Assembly: GCA_023245385.1 (NCBI GenBank)
Contig: JAHFKM010000049.1
Location: 1-6,510, forward strand
Direction of reading: 5' to 3'
Source of the DNA: an archaeon
GTDB taxonomy: Archaea > Nanobdellota > Nanobdellia > SCGC-AAA011-G17 > GW2011-AR18
Length of the DNA: 6,510 nucleotides
Shown piece by piece: positions 1 to 5,171 of this stretch (the stretch's first letter is position 1; every line of letters begins with the position of its first letter). The notes beneath the pieces are model-generated. The model did no database searches, was not told the DNA's origin, and saw nothing but the letters and a program-made list of their open reading frames with translations. Made by a program: the position numbers and the translations under genes.

Positions 1-188
1 TCTGTCGGACTTCTATACCCTACTGCTGGTCCGACACGTTTTCCTCTGAGACCTAAACGCATTTTGTTATGCATACCTCTCGGCCTTCTCCACGTCCCCT
101 GAAACTGTGGCATAATCCCTGATTGTCCCCGCTCAAAACGCGGCTTTCTTGCTTTGCTTTTATTGCGCGTCGCTAACAAATCAGTCAT
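1..188 (-). CDS. rpl32e: Large-subunit ribosomal protein eL32 (L32e), 3'-truncated by window edge
   Basis: This is a partial gene. Sixty-two N-terminal residues are visible and the frame is still open at the left edge; the family is usually about 130 residues or longer. It has the eL32 signature WRRPRG (residues 33-38), followed by a basic stretch with KMRLGLRGKR (43-52) and GYRSP (57-61). eL32 is an archaeal/eukaryotic 50S/60S protein that binds 23S rRNA and has no bacterial homologue. The start is the ATG at 188, which overlaps the L6 stop codon as ATGA. A GGGAG Shine-Dalgarno-like run lies seven bases upstream (196-200), inside the L6 coding end, so its translation is probably coupled to L6. 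Placement after L6 matches the archaeal spc order. The N-terminal 15 residues are basic and not strongly conserved. Identification is firm; only the C-terminal part is missing. Confidence 0.93.
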   Translation of the reverse strand, partial: MTDLLATRNKSKARKPRFERGQSGIMPQFQGTWRRPRGMHNKMRLGLRGKRVGPAVGYRSPT

Positions 189-730
189 TTTTCTTCTCCC
201 GCTTTCAGAGTAATATAACATCCATCCTGAAAAATTCTTCTATCCCTGTTAGTAATACGCGTAGATTGTTCGATTCGCGCTGCTGTTTGCGCAACATTCT
301 CTAAATCTACACCTTCAACAATAATCTGATCTCCCTGAACAGTCACCTTAACACCTTCCATGATTCCTGTTTTTCTTGAAGACTTTTCTCCGAGAAAGTT
401 TTTTATAACAACCATATTCCCCTCTACCATGACTGTGATAGGGAAGTGTCCTGAACAGACTTTAAGTGTCGCGCGATAAGGTTTTTGCACACCTAGGATC
501 ATATTTTTAATGTGCGCTCTAAAACTGTTGATAAGCATTTTATGATTTTTATTTGGTTTTTTCGCTTTGCTCGTGATAAGGATTTTTTTACCTTGCAATT
601 GAATCGCTATAGTAGGATGGTATAATCTTTTTTTAGAACTTCCTTTCGGCCCCTTCAAAAGTAAAAGCACTCCCTGAAGTGTCGCTTCCACTCCCTGAGG
701 AAGATCTATATCCGTATCAAAACCAGTCAT
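185..730 (-). CDS. rpl6: Large-subunit ribosomal protein uL6
   Basis: A full-length 181-residue protein, the normal size for archaeal uL6. It binds 23S rRNA near the sarcin-ricin loop and the base of the factor-binding stalk in the 50S subunit. The fold is two tandem alpha-beta domains. The first half contains HPTIAIQLQGKKILI (38-52). The second carries the diagnostic stretch IKNFLGEKSSRK (109-120) and a VEGVDLENVAQTAARIEQ segment (138-155), ending in RDRRIFQDGCYI (162-173), all typical of archaeal/eukaryotic uL6 (L9 in eukaryotes). The ATG at 730 lies one base after the S8 TAA. No clear Shine-Dalgarno lies close to this ATG, so initiation probably depends on ribosomes finishing S8 (inference). 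The TGA stop overlaps the eL32 start by four bases. Nothing is missing or broken. Confidence 0.97.
   Translation of the reverse strand: MTGFDTDIDLPQGVEATLQGVLLLLKGPKGSSKKRLYHPTIAIQLQGKKILITSKAKKPNKNHKMLINSFRAHIKNMILGVQKPYRATLKVCSGHFPITVMVEGNMVVIKNFLGEKSSRKTGIMEGVKVTVQGDQIIVEGVDLENVAQTAARIEQSTRITNRDRRIFQDGCYITLKAGEEK
196..200 (-). promoter_or_regulatory. Ribosome binding site for eL32
   Basis: GGGAG on the coding strand lies seven bases before the eL32 ATG at 188. It sits within the last codons of L6. It supports the ATGA-coupled start over any internal ATG. Confidence 0.6.
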
Positions 731-731
731 C

Positions 732-1124
732 TTAGTAACAATAAGCGAGAAGCTTCCCTCCGAGATTTTTACCGAGCGCTTCTTTATGAGACATTATTCC
801 TTTAGAAGTACTTACAATAAGTATTCCAAACCCCTTTGCAGGTAAATATCTTTTTTCAAAGAGTTCGTAATTCTTTTTTGTAATTGAAAATCTTGGTTTG
901 ATCGCACCACATTTATTGATATTTCCCAAAAGATTAATCTTAAGTGTTCCCCCCCGCTCAAGAGAGAAAAGTTCACAATCCCCCACATACCTCTTCTCTT
1001 TCATGACCTGAAGTACAACTTTCACAATTTTTGAAGAAGGTGTAACTAGACAAAACGGTTTTCCTTTTATTTCACTATTCAAAATATTTGACAAGATGTT
1101 TGCGAGTGGGTCGTTTAAGCTCAT
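732..1124 (-). CDS. rps8: Small-subunit ribosomal protein uS8
   Basis: A full-length uS8 of 130 residues, the usual archaeal length. It is a primary 16S rRNA binder (central domain, helix 21 region) needed early in 30S assembly. The N-terminus has NDPLANILSNI (4-14), the usual uS8 opening. The C-terminal RNA-binding half has CGAIKPRFS (72-80), KRYLPAKGFGILIVSTSKGIM-type sequence (91-111) with the STSKGIMSHKEA motif (105-116), and the terminal GGKLLAYCY (122-130). The start ATG at 1124 lies seven bases beyond the S14 TAG and is preceded by a strong AGGAG at four-base spacing. L6 follows after one base. Four cysteines (25, 50, 72, 129) are scattered and do not form a recognisable metal site. 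Confidence 0.97.
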   Translation of the reverse strand: MSLNDPLANILSNILNSEIKGKPFCLVTPSSKIVKVVLQVMKEKRYVGDCELFSLERGGTLKINLLGNINKCGAIKPRFSITKKNYELFEKRYLPAKGFGILIVSTSKGIMSHKEALGKNLGGKLLAYCY

Positions 1125-1128
1125 TGTT

Positions 1129-1133
1129 CTCCT
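1129..1133 (-). promoter_or_regulatory. Ribosome binding site for uS8
   Basis: AGGAG on the coding strand overlaps the S14 TAG stop codon and lies four bases before the uS8 ATG at 1124. It is one of the best Shine-Dalgarno matches in the window and fixes the uS8 start. Confidence 0.65.
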
Positions 1134-1362
1134 AACTATATTGTTTGAATCCTATCTCTTTTGATTGTTCTCTAAAGCATTGCCTACAGAGGTGAATACC
1201 ATAACTTCGTACATGCGCACCATATCTTCCACAACTTCTGCACTTTCTTTGACCTATACCTGTTGTTCTTTTTTTTGGAGTGTTGTGTTTGATATACTTA
1301 TTAAGTTTAACAGGTTTCGCTTCAAGTTGTTTGAATTCTTTTTTGTAATCTTTTGTAGTCAT
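1132..1362 (-). CDS. rps14: Small-subunit ribosomal protein uS14, zinc-binding type, with N-terminal arm
   Basis: A 76-residue uS14 of the 30S head, near the A-site side and contacting S3 and S19. The C-terminal half is the conserved domain. A zinc ribbon is formed by C41, C44, C59 and C62 (CRSCGRYG, then HLCRQCFRE), ending in GFKQYS. Most archaeal uS14 proteins are about 50-56 residues and begin shortly before the first CxxC. Here a basic arm of roughly 20-25 extra residues precedes it (residues 1-25, with KKEFKQLEAKPVKLNKYIKH). The start ATG at 1362 is well supported: it overlaps the L5 TGA as ATGA, and a GGAG lies seven bases upstream (1370-1373). I recall similar extended forms in Woesearchaeota/Pacearchaeota-like genomes, but this is from memory. 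The stop is TAG. The gene is intact. Confidence 0.96.
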   Translation of the reverse strand: MTTKDYKKEFKQLEAKPVKLNKYIKHNTPKKRTTGIGQRKCRSCGRYGAHVRSYGIHLCRQCFREQSKEIGFKQYS

Positions 1363-1874
1363 GCTCTGTCTCCAATAGTAATATTAAAATTCGATCTAAT
1401 AAAAGAAAGAGCTTCTTCTTTTTTGATTTGATGCCTGTAAGGAATTTTTGCCGCTCTTCTACTCCTGCGCTTGATTCTGAATCCCCCACGCTGTAAGGTC
1501 ACTGCTGCTTCTAAACCAATTACTCCTATACTAACATCATAAGTTACCCCAGGTATTTTGATATATTCATCTATACCAAAGGAGAAATTTCCAAACGTAT
1601 CAAACTTTCTTTCAGGAAGAGTATTATCTACAGCCTGAAGAAGCCTCTTAAGAAGCTCCTCTGCCTTTTTTCCCCTGAGTGTGACTTTAACCGCGATAGC
1701 AAGCTTAGGCCTCACCCCCCATGTAGGAATTCTTTTCATGCTTATTGTTTTTACCGGTTTTTCTCCTGTAATCGCTGTTAAAAGTTTAACTCCTTTTTCT
1801 ATTTTTTCCGCAGTTCCCCCCGTACCCATATTAAGCGTGACCTTCTCTACCTTAATTTGTTTCATACTATTCAT
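1359..1874 (-). CDS. rpl5: Large-subunit ribosomal protein uL5
   Basis: A full-length archaeal uL5 of 171 residues. It binds 5S rRNA together with uL18 and forms part of the central protuberance, contacting the P-site tRNA and the 30S head. The opening MNSMKQIKVEKVTLNMGTG matches the archaeal pattern (MNPM-R-I-x-IEKVTLNIG). This favours M1 at 1874 over M4 at 1865, although M4 would also give a viable protein. Further family marks are RIPTWGVRPKLAIAVKVTLRG-type sequence (48-68), FGNFSFGIDEYIKIPG (94-109) and RGGFRIKRRSRR (129-140). The ATG overlaps the eS4 TGA as ATGA, and a GAGG lies about ten bases upstream (1885-1888). The stop overlaps the uS14 start in the same way. Nothing is abnormal. 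Confidence 0.97.
   Translation of the reverse strand: MNSMKQIKVEKVTLNMGTGGTAEKIEKGVKLLTAITGEKPVKTISMKRIPTWGVRPKLAIAVKVTLRGKKAEELLKRLLQAVDNTLPERKFDTFGNFSFGIDEYIKIPGVTYDVSIGVIGLEAAVTLQRGGFRIKRRSRRAAKIPYRHQIKKEEALSFIRSNFNITIGDRA
1370..1373 (-). promoter_or_regulatory. Ribosome binding site for uS14
   Basis: GGAG on the coding strand lies seven bases before the ATG at 1362, within the end of L5. It supports the long uS14 start, and hence the N-terminal arm, as real. Confidence 0.55.
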
Positions 1875-2590
1875 GACTGTCTTGCCTCAAGCTCTATAAG
1901 CGCTTTATCCCGCCCTACCGCAATAGCGTAAGACATAAGAGTAATAAATGTATTTTCTCTAGAAGTAAGAGCAAGCTTTGCTTTTTCCAAACCCTTTGTT
2001 CTAATAATATCTCTAATACTCGCTAATTCCCCAGTATGTTTTCCCGCAGTAATATACACAAGCGCTCCCTGAGTTAGCGGAATTGTTTTAATAATTTTAT
2101 GCTCGTGAAGATCGTAAAGGACACTATCCCCAACATTTATTTCTCCATTATCAATAAGAATATTTTTCCCATCATTAAAGTTAAGCTGAAGTTTTCCTTT
2201 TTTTATTTTTGTTTTTCCTATAACCTTAAGAAGTTTAAGAACACTTTCCTTTTCTGAAATAGGAAAAAGAGTAAGCCTTCCATGAGAATCATAAAGAAGC
2301 CTGTAATTTTCCCCAGTTTTAGTAATTTCAAAAACATCCATAAAACTCACAGGAAACTTATAGTTTTTTCTCACTTTTTTATCAACACGAATCCAACCCT
2401 GATTAAGAATATAAGTAACTTCTTTTGTAGTTTTCGCCTGATGAAGAAGCTCTTTAAGAATATGATTAATAGTAATTGATTCTCTGAGCGCATGCGGTCC
2501 TGGACTTGGTCGCGCTGTCCAATGCCGTTCTTTTCTATTAAGCAACCATGTTTTTGGTGCTGCATAGCGTGCAAGGTGATTTTGTGTCAT
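1871..2590 (-). CDS. rps4e: Small-subunit ribosomal protein eS4 (S4e)
   Basis: A 239-residue eS4, the usual archaeal length. eS4 is found only in archaea and eukaryotes and is unrelated to bacterial uS4 apart from a shared S4 RNA-binding module. The N-terminal block has HLARYAAPKTW (5-15) and RPSPGPHALRESI (27-39), both diagnostic. An S4-like RNA-binding region follows at about 40-100, including LNQGWIRVDKKVRKNY (62-77). Next is the central domain, then a KOW-like segment at about 172-195 (LTQGALVYITAGKHTGELASI), and the conserved tail near SRENTFITL (210-218). The start ATG at 2590 is three bases after the uL24 TAA and follows GAGAGGA at eight-base spacing (2599-2605). The TGA stop overlaps the uL5 start. 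Identification is secure. Confidence 0.97.
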   Translation of the reverse strand: MTQNHLARYAAPKTWLLNRKERHWTARPSPGPHALRESITINHILKELLHQAKTTKEVTYILNQGWIRVDKKVRKNYKFPVSFMDVFEITKTGENYRLLYDSHGRLTLFPISEKESVLKLLKVIGKTKIKKGKLQLNFNDGKNILIDNGEINVGDSVLYDLHEHKIIKTIPLTQGALVYITAGKHTGELASIRDIIRTKGLEKAKLALTSRENTFITLMSYAIAVGRDKALIELEARQS

Positions 2591-2593
2591 GAT

Positions 2594-2971
2594 TTATTTC
2601 CTCTCGAGAAGTTTTGTTCTCTTTTTATCTTCAGTGTTCAGTTCTGTGATCATAAGTTTTGAAGGATGAAGCCTGTAAGGAACACGATTACCATCTTTTT
2701 TTGTCAAATACACCCCTTCAACAATAATACGCTGTTCTTTAGTAAATACTCTTTCTACCTTTCCCGTATGCTTTTTGAATTGCCCACGAAGAACCTTAAC
2801 AGTATCTCCTTTACGCAAAGGAACATTTCGTTTCGCATATTTTTTGTGAAGCTCAGTGGAAAGTGTCGTTGAAAGCATTTTTCTAAGAATATGAAGAGGC
2901 GCATTCGCTGCGTATTTTACCTGTTTTCTCGCCTTCCTGCTTGCCTTCCAATGTTTACTCCAAGTTTTCAT
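2594..2971 (-). CDS. rpl24: Large-subunit ribosomal protein uL24
   Basis: A full-length archaeal uL24 of 125 residues. It is an early assembly protein that binds domain I of 23S rRNA near the tunnel exit. Archaeal marks include the basic N-terminal block with NAPLHILRKMLS (23-34) and LHKKYAKRNVPLRKGD (41-56). A KOW motif spans about 53-79 (RKGDTVKVLRGQFKKHTGKVERV). The C-terminal part has VEGVYLTKKDGNRVPY (84-99) and LHPSKLMITEL (101-111). The ATG at 2971 is the only reasonable start because an in-frame TAA lies five codons upstream. It is separated from the uL14 stop by 55 bases, the only sizeable gap in the window, and that gap holds a candidate small ORF whose TGA overlaps this ATG. A weak GGGA lies about nine bases upstream. 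Confidence 0.97.
   Translation of the reverse strand: MKTWSKHWKASRKARKQVKYAANAPLHILRKMLSTTLSTELHKKYAKRNVPLRKGDTVKVLRGQFKKHTGKVERVFTKEQRIIVEGVYLTKKDGNRVPYRLHPSKLMITELNTEDKKRTKLLERK
2599..2605 (-). promoter_or_regulatory. Ribosome binding site for eS4
   Basis: GAGAGGA on the coding strand, in the last codons of uL24, lies eight bases before the eS4 ATG at 2590. It is a moderate match to the archaeal anti-Shine-Dalgarno. Confidence 0.45.
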
Positions 2972-3030
2972 CGTTCTGTTCCCTTATCTTCTTCAATTCT
3001 AAAATTGGTCAATAATCTCCTTTTGTTCAT
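2968..3030 (-). CDS. Candidate 20-residue small ORF between uL14 and uL24
   Basis: I do not recognise this peptide. An ATG at 3030 overlaps the uL14 stop as ATGA. It opens a 20-codon frame, MNKRRLLTNFRIEEDKGTER, whose TGA stop overlaps the uL24 ATG, again as ATGA. It therefore fills the only sizeable gap in the operon exactly, with the same four-base coupling used at five certain gene junctions here. AAGGA lies five bases upstream of the ATG (3036-3040), although those bases also encode the end of uL14. An in-frame TTG at 3012 with GGAG four bases upstream would give a shorter 14-residue version. The peptide is strongly charged, with a basic start and an acidic middle, and has no membrane segment. 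It could be a small ribosome-associated protein, a coupling leader that carries ribosomes from uL14 to uL24, or a chance frame. One of three frames would end this way by chance and 20 codons often stay open, so confidence is limited. Confidence 0.35.
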   Translation of the reverse strand: MNKRRLLTNFRIEEDKGTER

Positions 3031-3428
3031 GCTATTCCTTTTGCGAGTTTTGAGACCGCAGGCCATCTTCCAACTACTTCTTTGGCGATAGGTCCTTTAA
3101 TCAAAGTCCCTTTTGGATTTCCCTTATCATCCTTAACAACAACAGCGGCGTTGTCCTCAAATTTGATACGCATCCCATCATGTCTACGATATTCTTTTTT
3201 CTGCCTAACAATAACTGCATACACAACCTTTTTTCTCATATCAGGTGACCCGACTGCTACTGACGCAGTAATAAAATCTCCGACACCCCCAGTCATATTA
3301 CGATGCTTTACTCCTTTACCTCCTCTGAAAGAGATAACCCGAAGAAGTTTTGCTCCAGAGTTATCACAAGTAGGAACATAACTTCCTTTTTGGAGTGCTT
3401 TAGTGATATTTGCTTTTACTGCTTTCAT
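3027..3428 (-). CDS. rpl14: Large-subunit ribosomal protein uL14
   Basis: A full-length uL14 of 133 residues, the normal archaeal size (about 132). It sits on the subunit interface of the 50S, takes part in intersubunit bridges to the small-subunit rRNA, and is the docking site for anti-association factors such as IF6. Family marks are the CDNSGAKLLRVI segment (21-32), the glycine-rich GGVGDFITASVAVG (47-60), the VVYAVIVRQKKEYRRHDG block (68-85), FEDNAAVVV (90-98) and KGPIAKEVVGRWP (111-123). The start ATG at 3428 lies one base after the uS17 TAA and has no clear Shine-Dalgarno, so coupled re-initiation is likely (inference). The TGA stop overlaps the ATG of the candidate small ORF that precedes uL24. 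Confidence 0.97.
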   Translation of the reverse strand: MKAVKANITKALQKGSYVPTCDNSGAKLLRVISFRGGKGVKHRNMTGGVGDFITASVAVGSPDMRKKVVYAVIVRQKKEYRRHDGMRIKFEDNAAVVVKDDKGNPKGTLIKGPIAKEVVGRWPAVSKLAKGIA

Positions 3429-3429
3429 A

Positions 3430-3753
3430 TTAGATTTTCTCTATAATAACAAAGTTTTTTGTTTTACTAATCGGCCTGCATTCGATGAATTTAACTTTAT
3501 CCCCTAACGCAAGAGAGATACAGTCAGGGTGATGCACCTGGAGCTTACTTCTTCTTTTTTCATATCTTTGATATTTCGGCAAGTAAAAAAGACGTTGCCA
3601 CTCTACAACAGCAGTACGTTGCGCGTTGAGTTTAGTTATCTGTCCAATAAACTGCCTTCCTCTGAGTGTAATATGCCCGTGAAAGCAACAATGTTTATCT
3701 TCGCATGCCTTACCAGGTATTTTAACTTCTATTCCAATATTCTTATAATTCAT
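3430..3753 (-). CDS. rps17: Small-subunit ribosomal protein uS17
   Basis: A 107-residue archaeal-type uS17. It is an OB-fold primary binder of the 16S rRNA 5' domain in the 30S body. The N-terminal NIGIEVKIPGKACEDKHCCFHG (5-26) is the archaeal/eukaryotic extension absent from bacterial S17; it ends in a C-x4-C-C-FHG motif where most relatives have C-P-F/W-H-G. The OB-fold follows, with GRQFIGQITKLNAQRTAVVEW (32-52), the YLPKYQRYEKRRSK block (57-70) and GDKVKFIECRPISKTKNFVIIE (84-105). The ATG at 3753 makes an 11-base overlap with the Rpp29 gene, slightly longer than the usual four-base overlaps. No in-frame alternative would preserve the conserved NIGIEV start. Placement before uL14 is standard. 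Confidence 0.96.
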   Translation of the reverse strand: MNYKNIGIEVKIPGKACEDKHCCFHGHITLRGRQFIGQITKLNAQRTAVVEWQRLFYLPKYQRYEKRRSKLQVHHPDCISLALGDKVKFIECRPISKTKNFVIIEKI

Positions 3754-4009
3754 GTTTTACCTTCTTCAACCTATCTTCTGGTTTTCCTACAAGCTGTTTT
3801 CCTTCCAAAGTGATTGTCTGCTTTCCGTTGTTCATAATAAGTACACTATTCTTTTTTATGATTTTTTTTCCATTGTCAAGTTCGAATGTGTTTCGCGTTT
3901 CATCAATGACTGTTCCTTCGACACCAATAAGGTGTTTGTTGGGAGAGTGGATGACTTTAATTATTTTTCCCACAAATTCCCCCTGAGTCGCCTCTTTGTT
4001 TTTGACCAT
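3743..4009 (-). CDS. rnp1: RNase P protein component 1 (Rpp29/Pop4 family)
   Basis: An 88-residue protein component of archaeal ribonuclease P, which removes the 5' leader of pre-tRNAs. Rpp29 pairs with Rpp21 and binds the specificity domain of the RNase P RNA. The Sm-like barrel starts at EFVGKIIKVIHSPNKHLIGVEGTVIDETRN (11-40), in which S22, GVEG (29-32) and DETRN (36-40) are family marks. It ends with LEGKQLVGKPEDRLKK (68-83), the conserved C-terminal signature. Length is within the short archaeal range. It starts with ATG at 4009, one base after the aIF1 TAA, and overlaps uS17 by 11 bases. Its place between aIF1 and uS17 is the classic archaeal position. That implies the organism keeps a protein-rich archaeal RNase P. 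Confidence 0.94.
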   Translation of the reverse strand: MVKNKEATQGEFVGKIIKVIHSPNKHLIGVEGTVIDETRNTFELDNGKKIIKKNSVLIMNNGKQTITLEGKQLVGKPEDRLKKVKHEL

Positions 4010-4010
4010 T

Positions 4011-4325
4011 TTAAAGCGTTTTTACCAGGATTTGATCAGCACTAAATCCGAGCTTCGCGAGTTCTTCTTTCATTTTATCCGCATGATTTCCCTGAAGTTC
4101 GATAATTCCATTTTTTGCCGTCCCTCCACAAGCGAATTTATTTTTGAGCCTCTTCGCAAGCTCTTTGAGATCAATAGTTTTTTCATCAAGCCCTTCCACA
4201 GTTGTTGTAAGTTTTCCGAATCTTCTTTTTACGACTCTCACTGTGACCTGCTGTTCTGCTTTTGCGATGGTTTCACAAACACAGAGTTCTTTAGGCAAAC
4301 CACATGTTGGACAAACTTCGCTCAT
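4011..4325 (-). CDS. sui1: Translation initiation factor aIF1 (SUI1 family) with zinc-binding N-terminus
   Basis: A 104-residue archaeal homologue of eIF1/SUI1. It binds the 30S P site and enforces start-codon fidelity during scanning or selection. The N-terminal knuckle CPTCGLPKELCVC supplies C5, C8, C15 and C17, a likely zinc site common in archaeal members. The SUI1 domain follows, with RVVKRRFGKLTTTVEGLD-type sequence (30-47), IDLKELAKRLKNKFACGGT (51-69), IIELQGNH (74-81) and the final KLGFSADQILVKTL. The basic KRRFGK loop and the CGGT turn are the regions that contact rRNA and tRNA in relatives. The ATG at 4325 overlaps the uL29 TGA as ATGA. An A/G-rich run that includes GGGGGAAG lies upstream. 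It is a non-ribosomal gene kept in the operon by a conserved archaeal arrangement. Confidence 0.96.
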   Translation of the reverse strand: MSEVCPTCGLPKELCVCETIAKAEQQVTVRVVKRRFGKLTTTVEGLDEKTIDLKELAKRLKNKFACGGTAKNGIIELQGNHADKMKEELAKLGFSADQILVKTL

Positions 4326-4528
4326 GCTTTTTTCTCTTCCCCCTTCTGCCGCGCAAGAGTATAGATTCTCGCGATTGTCCTTTTAATCGATCGTACTCTT
4401 CCCGGATTTTTCGGTGAACTTCCTGTAGCTACCTGACCACGAGCCTGCATCAACTCGGTTTGAAGTTCTGAAAGTTTTTTAGCTCTTTCTTCCTTACTAT
4501 TTGCTCTGAGTTCCTTCATTTGTTTCAT
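4322..4528 (-). CDS. rpl29: Large-subunit ribosomal protein uL29
   Basis: A small alpha-helical hairpin protein near the 50S tunnel exit, beside uL23, where signal recognition particle and chaperones dock. From the ATG at 4528 it has 68 residues, the family's usual length. Marks are the opening MKELRANSKEERAKKLSELQ (4-23), then LMQARGQVATGSSPKNPGRVRSIKRTIARI (26-55), which contains the conserved NPGR-IR-IKRTIARI pattern. The start is uncertain. The open frame reaches an ATG at 4558, adding ten very basic residues and a 62-base overlap with uS3, and another ATG at 4519 gives 65 residues. I chose 4528 because it matches the archaeal length and leaves a 32-base overlap. The upstream region is only purine-rich, with no clear Shine-Dalgarno. 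The TGA overlaps the aIF1 start. Confidence 0.93.
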   Translation of the reverse strand: MKQMKELRANSKEERAKKLSELQTELMQARGQVATGSSPKNPGRVRSIKRTIARIYTLARQKGEEKKA

Positions 4529-5171
4529 GATGTTCTTTTTTCTCTTCTTGTTTTTCAACTTCTTTTTTAGCTAACTCTTTAAAAGTAATATCATCCGGAA
4601 GTTTGACGTCCGGGTGAAGTATTTTTACTTTGATACCAACAGTTCCTGATTGAAGATTACATCCTTCTGTCGCGAGATCCATAAAATTATAACCTATATC
4701 TCCAGATTTCTTAAGATACCCAGTAGAAAATCTCCACGATTTTGCCCGCTCCCCTGGAACTCCTCTTCCCCCAATAACAATTTCTATTCCTACTGCTCCA
4801 GCCCTCATACTCTCTTCAAGAGCTTTGTACGCCATCGCTTTGAAACGTTTTGGTCCGAAACGCTGCAGTCCACTCATAATATTTTTAGCTACTGACGCCG
4901 CGTCTAACGCAGGATTAAGTATTTCTTCTACTTCAATCTGCGGATTTTCAAGATTAAATTTAGTTTTAAGAGTAGTAGTAAGATTTTTTATATTAGCTCC
5001 TTTTTTTCCTACAATAAGTCCAGGTTTTGAGGTATACACAGTAATCTTTTCTCCAAGAGGTGTACGCTGCATTTTGATATGACTACAACTCATTCTTCCA
5101 AGAGAAGAAAAAATATAATCCTCAATCTGCTTTTCCTTGAGCTTTTGCGCGACAATTTGTTTTTCGATCAT
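4497..5171 (-). CDS. rps3: Small-subunit ribosomal protein uS3
   Basis: A 224-residue archaeal uS3 of the 30S head, lining the mRNA entry tunnel together with S4/S5-type proteins. The N-terminal domain contains a type II KH fold. RTPLGEKITVYTSKPGLIVGKKGANI-type sequence (36-61) includes the GKKG loop at 55-58, and NPQIEVEEILNPALDA follows at 76-91. The C-terminal domain has the conserved AGAVGIEIVIGGRGVPGERA segment (124-142) and GTVGIKVKILHPDVKLPDD (176-194). The final 25 residues are a charged Lys/Glu-rich tail containing EKQEEKKE (206-213), a motif also found at the end of uL22. The ATG at 5171 overlaps the uL22 TGA as ATGA. The coding end runs past the uL29 start by about 32 bases. The stop is TAG. 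Confidence 0.97.
   Translation of the reverse strand: MIEKQIVAQKLKEKQIEDYIFSSLGRMSCSHIKMQRTPLGEKITVYTSKPGLIVGKKGANIKNLTTTLKTKFNLENPQIEVEEILNPALDAASVAKNIMSGLQRFGPKRFKAMAYKALEESMRAGAVGIEIVIGGRGVPGERAKSWRFSTGYLKKSGDIGYNFMDLATEGCNLQSGTVGIKVKILHPDVKLPDDITFKELAKKEVEKQEEKKEHHETNEGTQSK

Noticed and set aside
2371..2574. A 67-codon minus-strand frame within eS4
   Set aside because: It overlaps the conserved N-terminal third of eS4 in another frame and has no family features.
2972..3026. Possible internal promoter in the uL14-uL24 gap
   Set aside because: I see no convincing TATA box with an upstream BRE on the coding strand in these 55 bases, and the gap is better explained as a small ORF or leader.
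3082..3381. A 99-codon plus-strand frame antisense to uL14
   Set aside because: It is fully contained in the conserved uL14 gene, has no plausible ribosome binding context, and no recognisable domain.
3996..4364. A 122-codon open frame on the plus strand across aIF1 and Rpp29
   Set aside because: It lies antisense to two clearly conserved genes, has a Phe/Ser-rich composition expected from reverse-complemented Lys/Glu codons, and shows no family resemblance.
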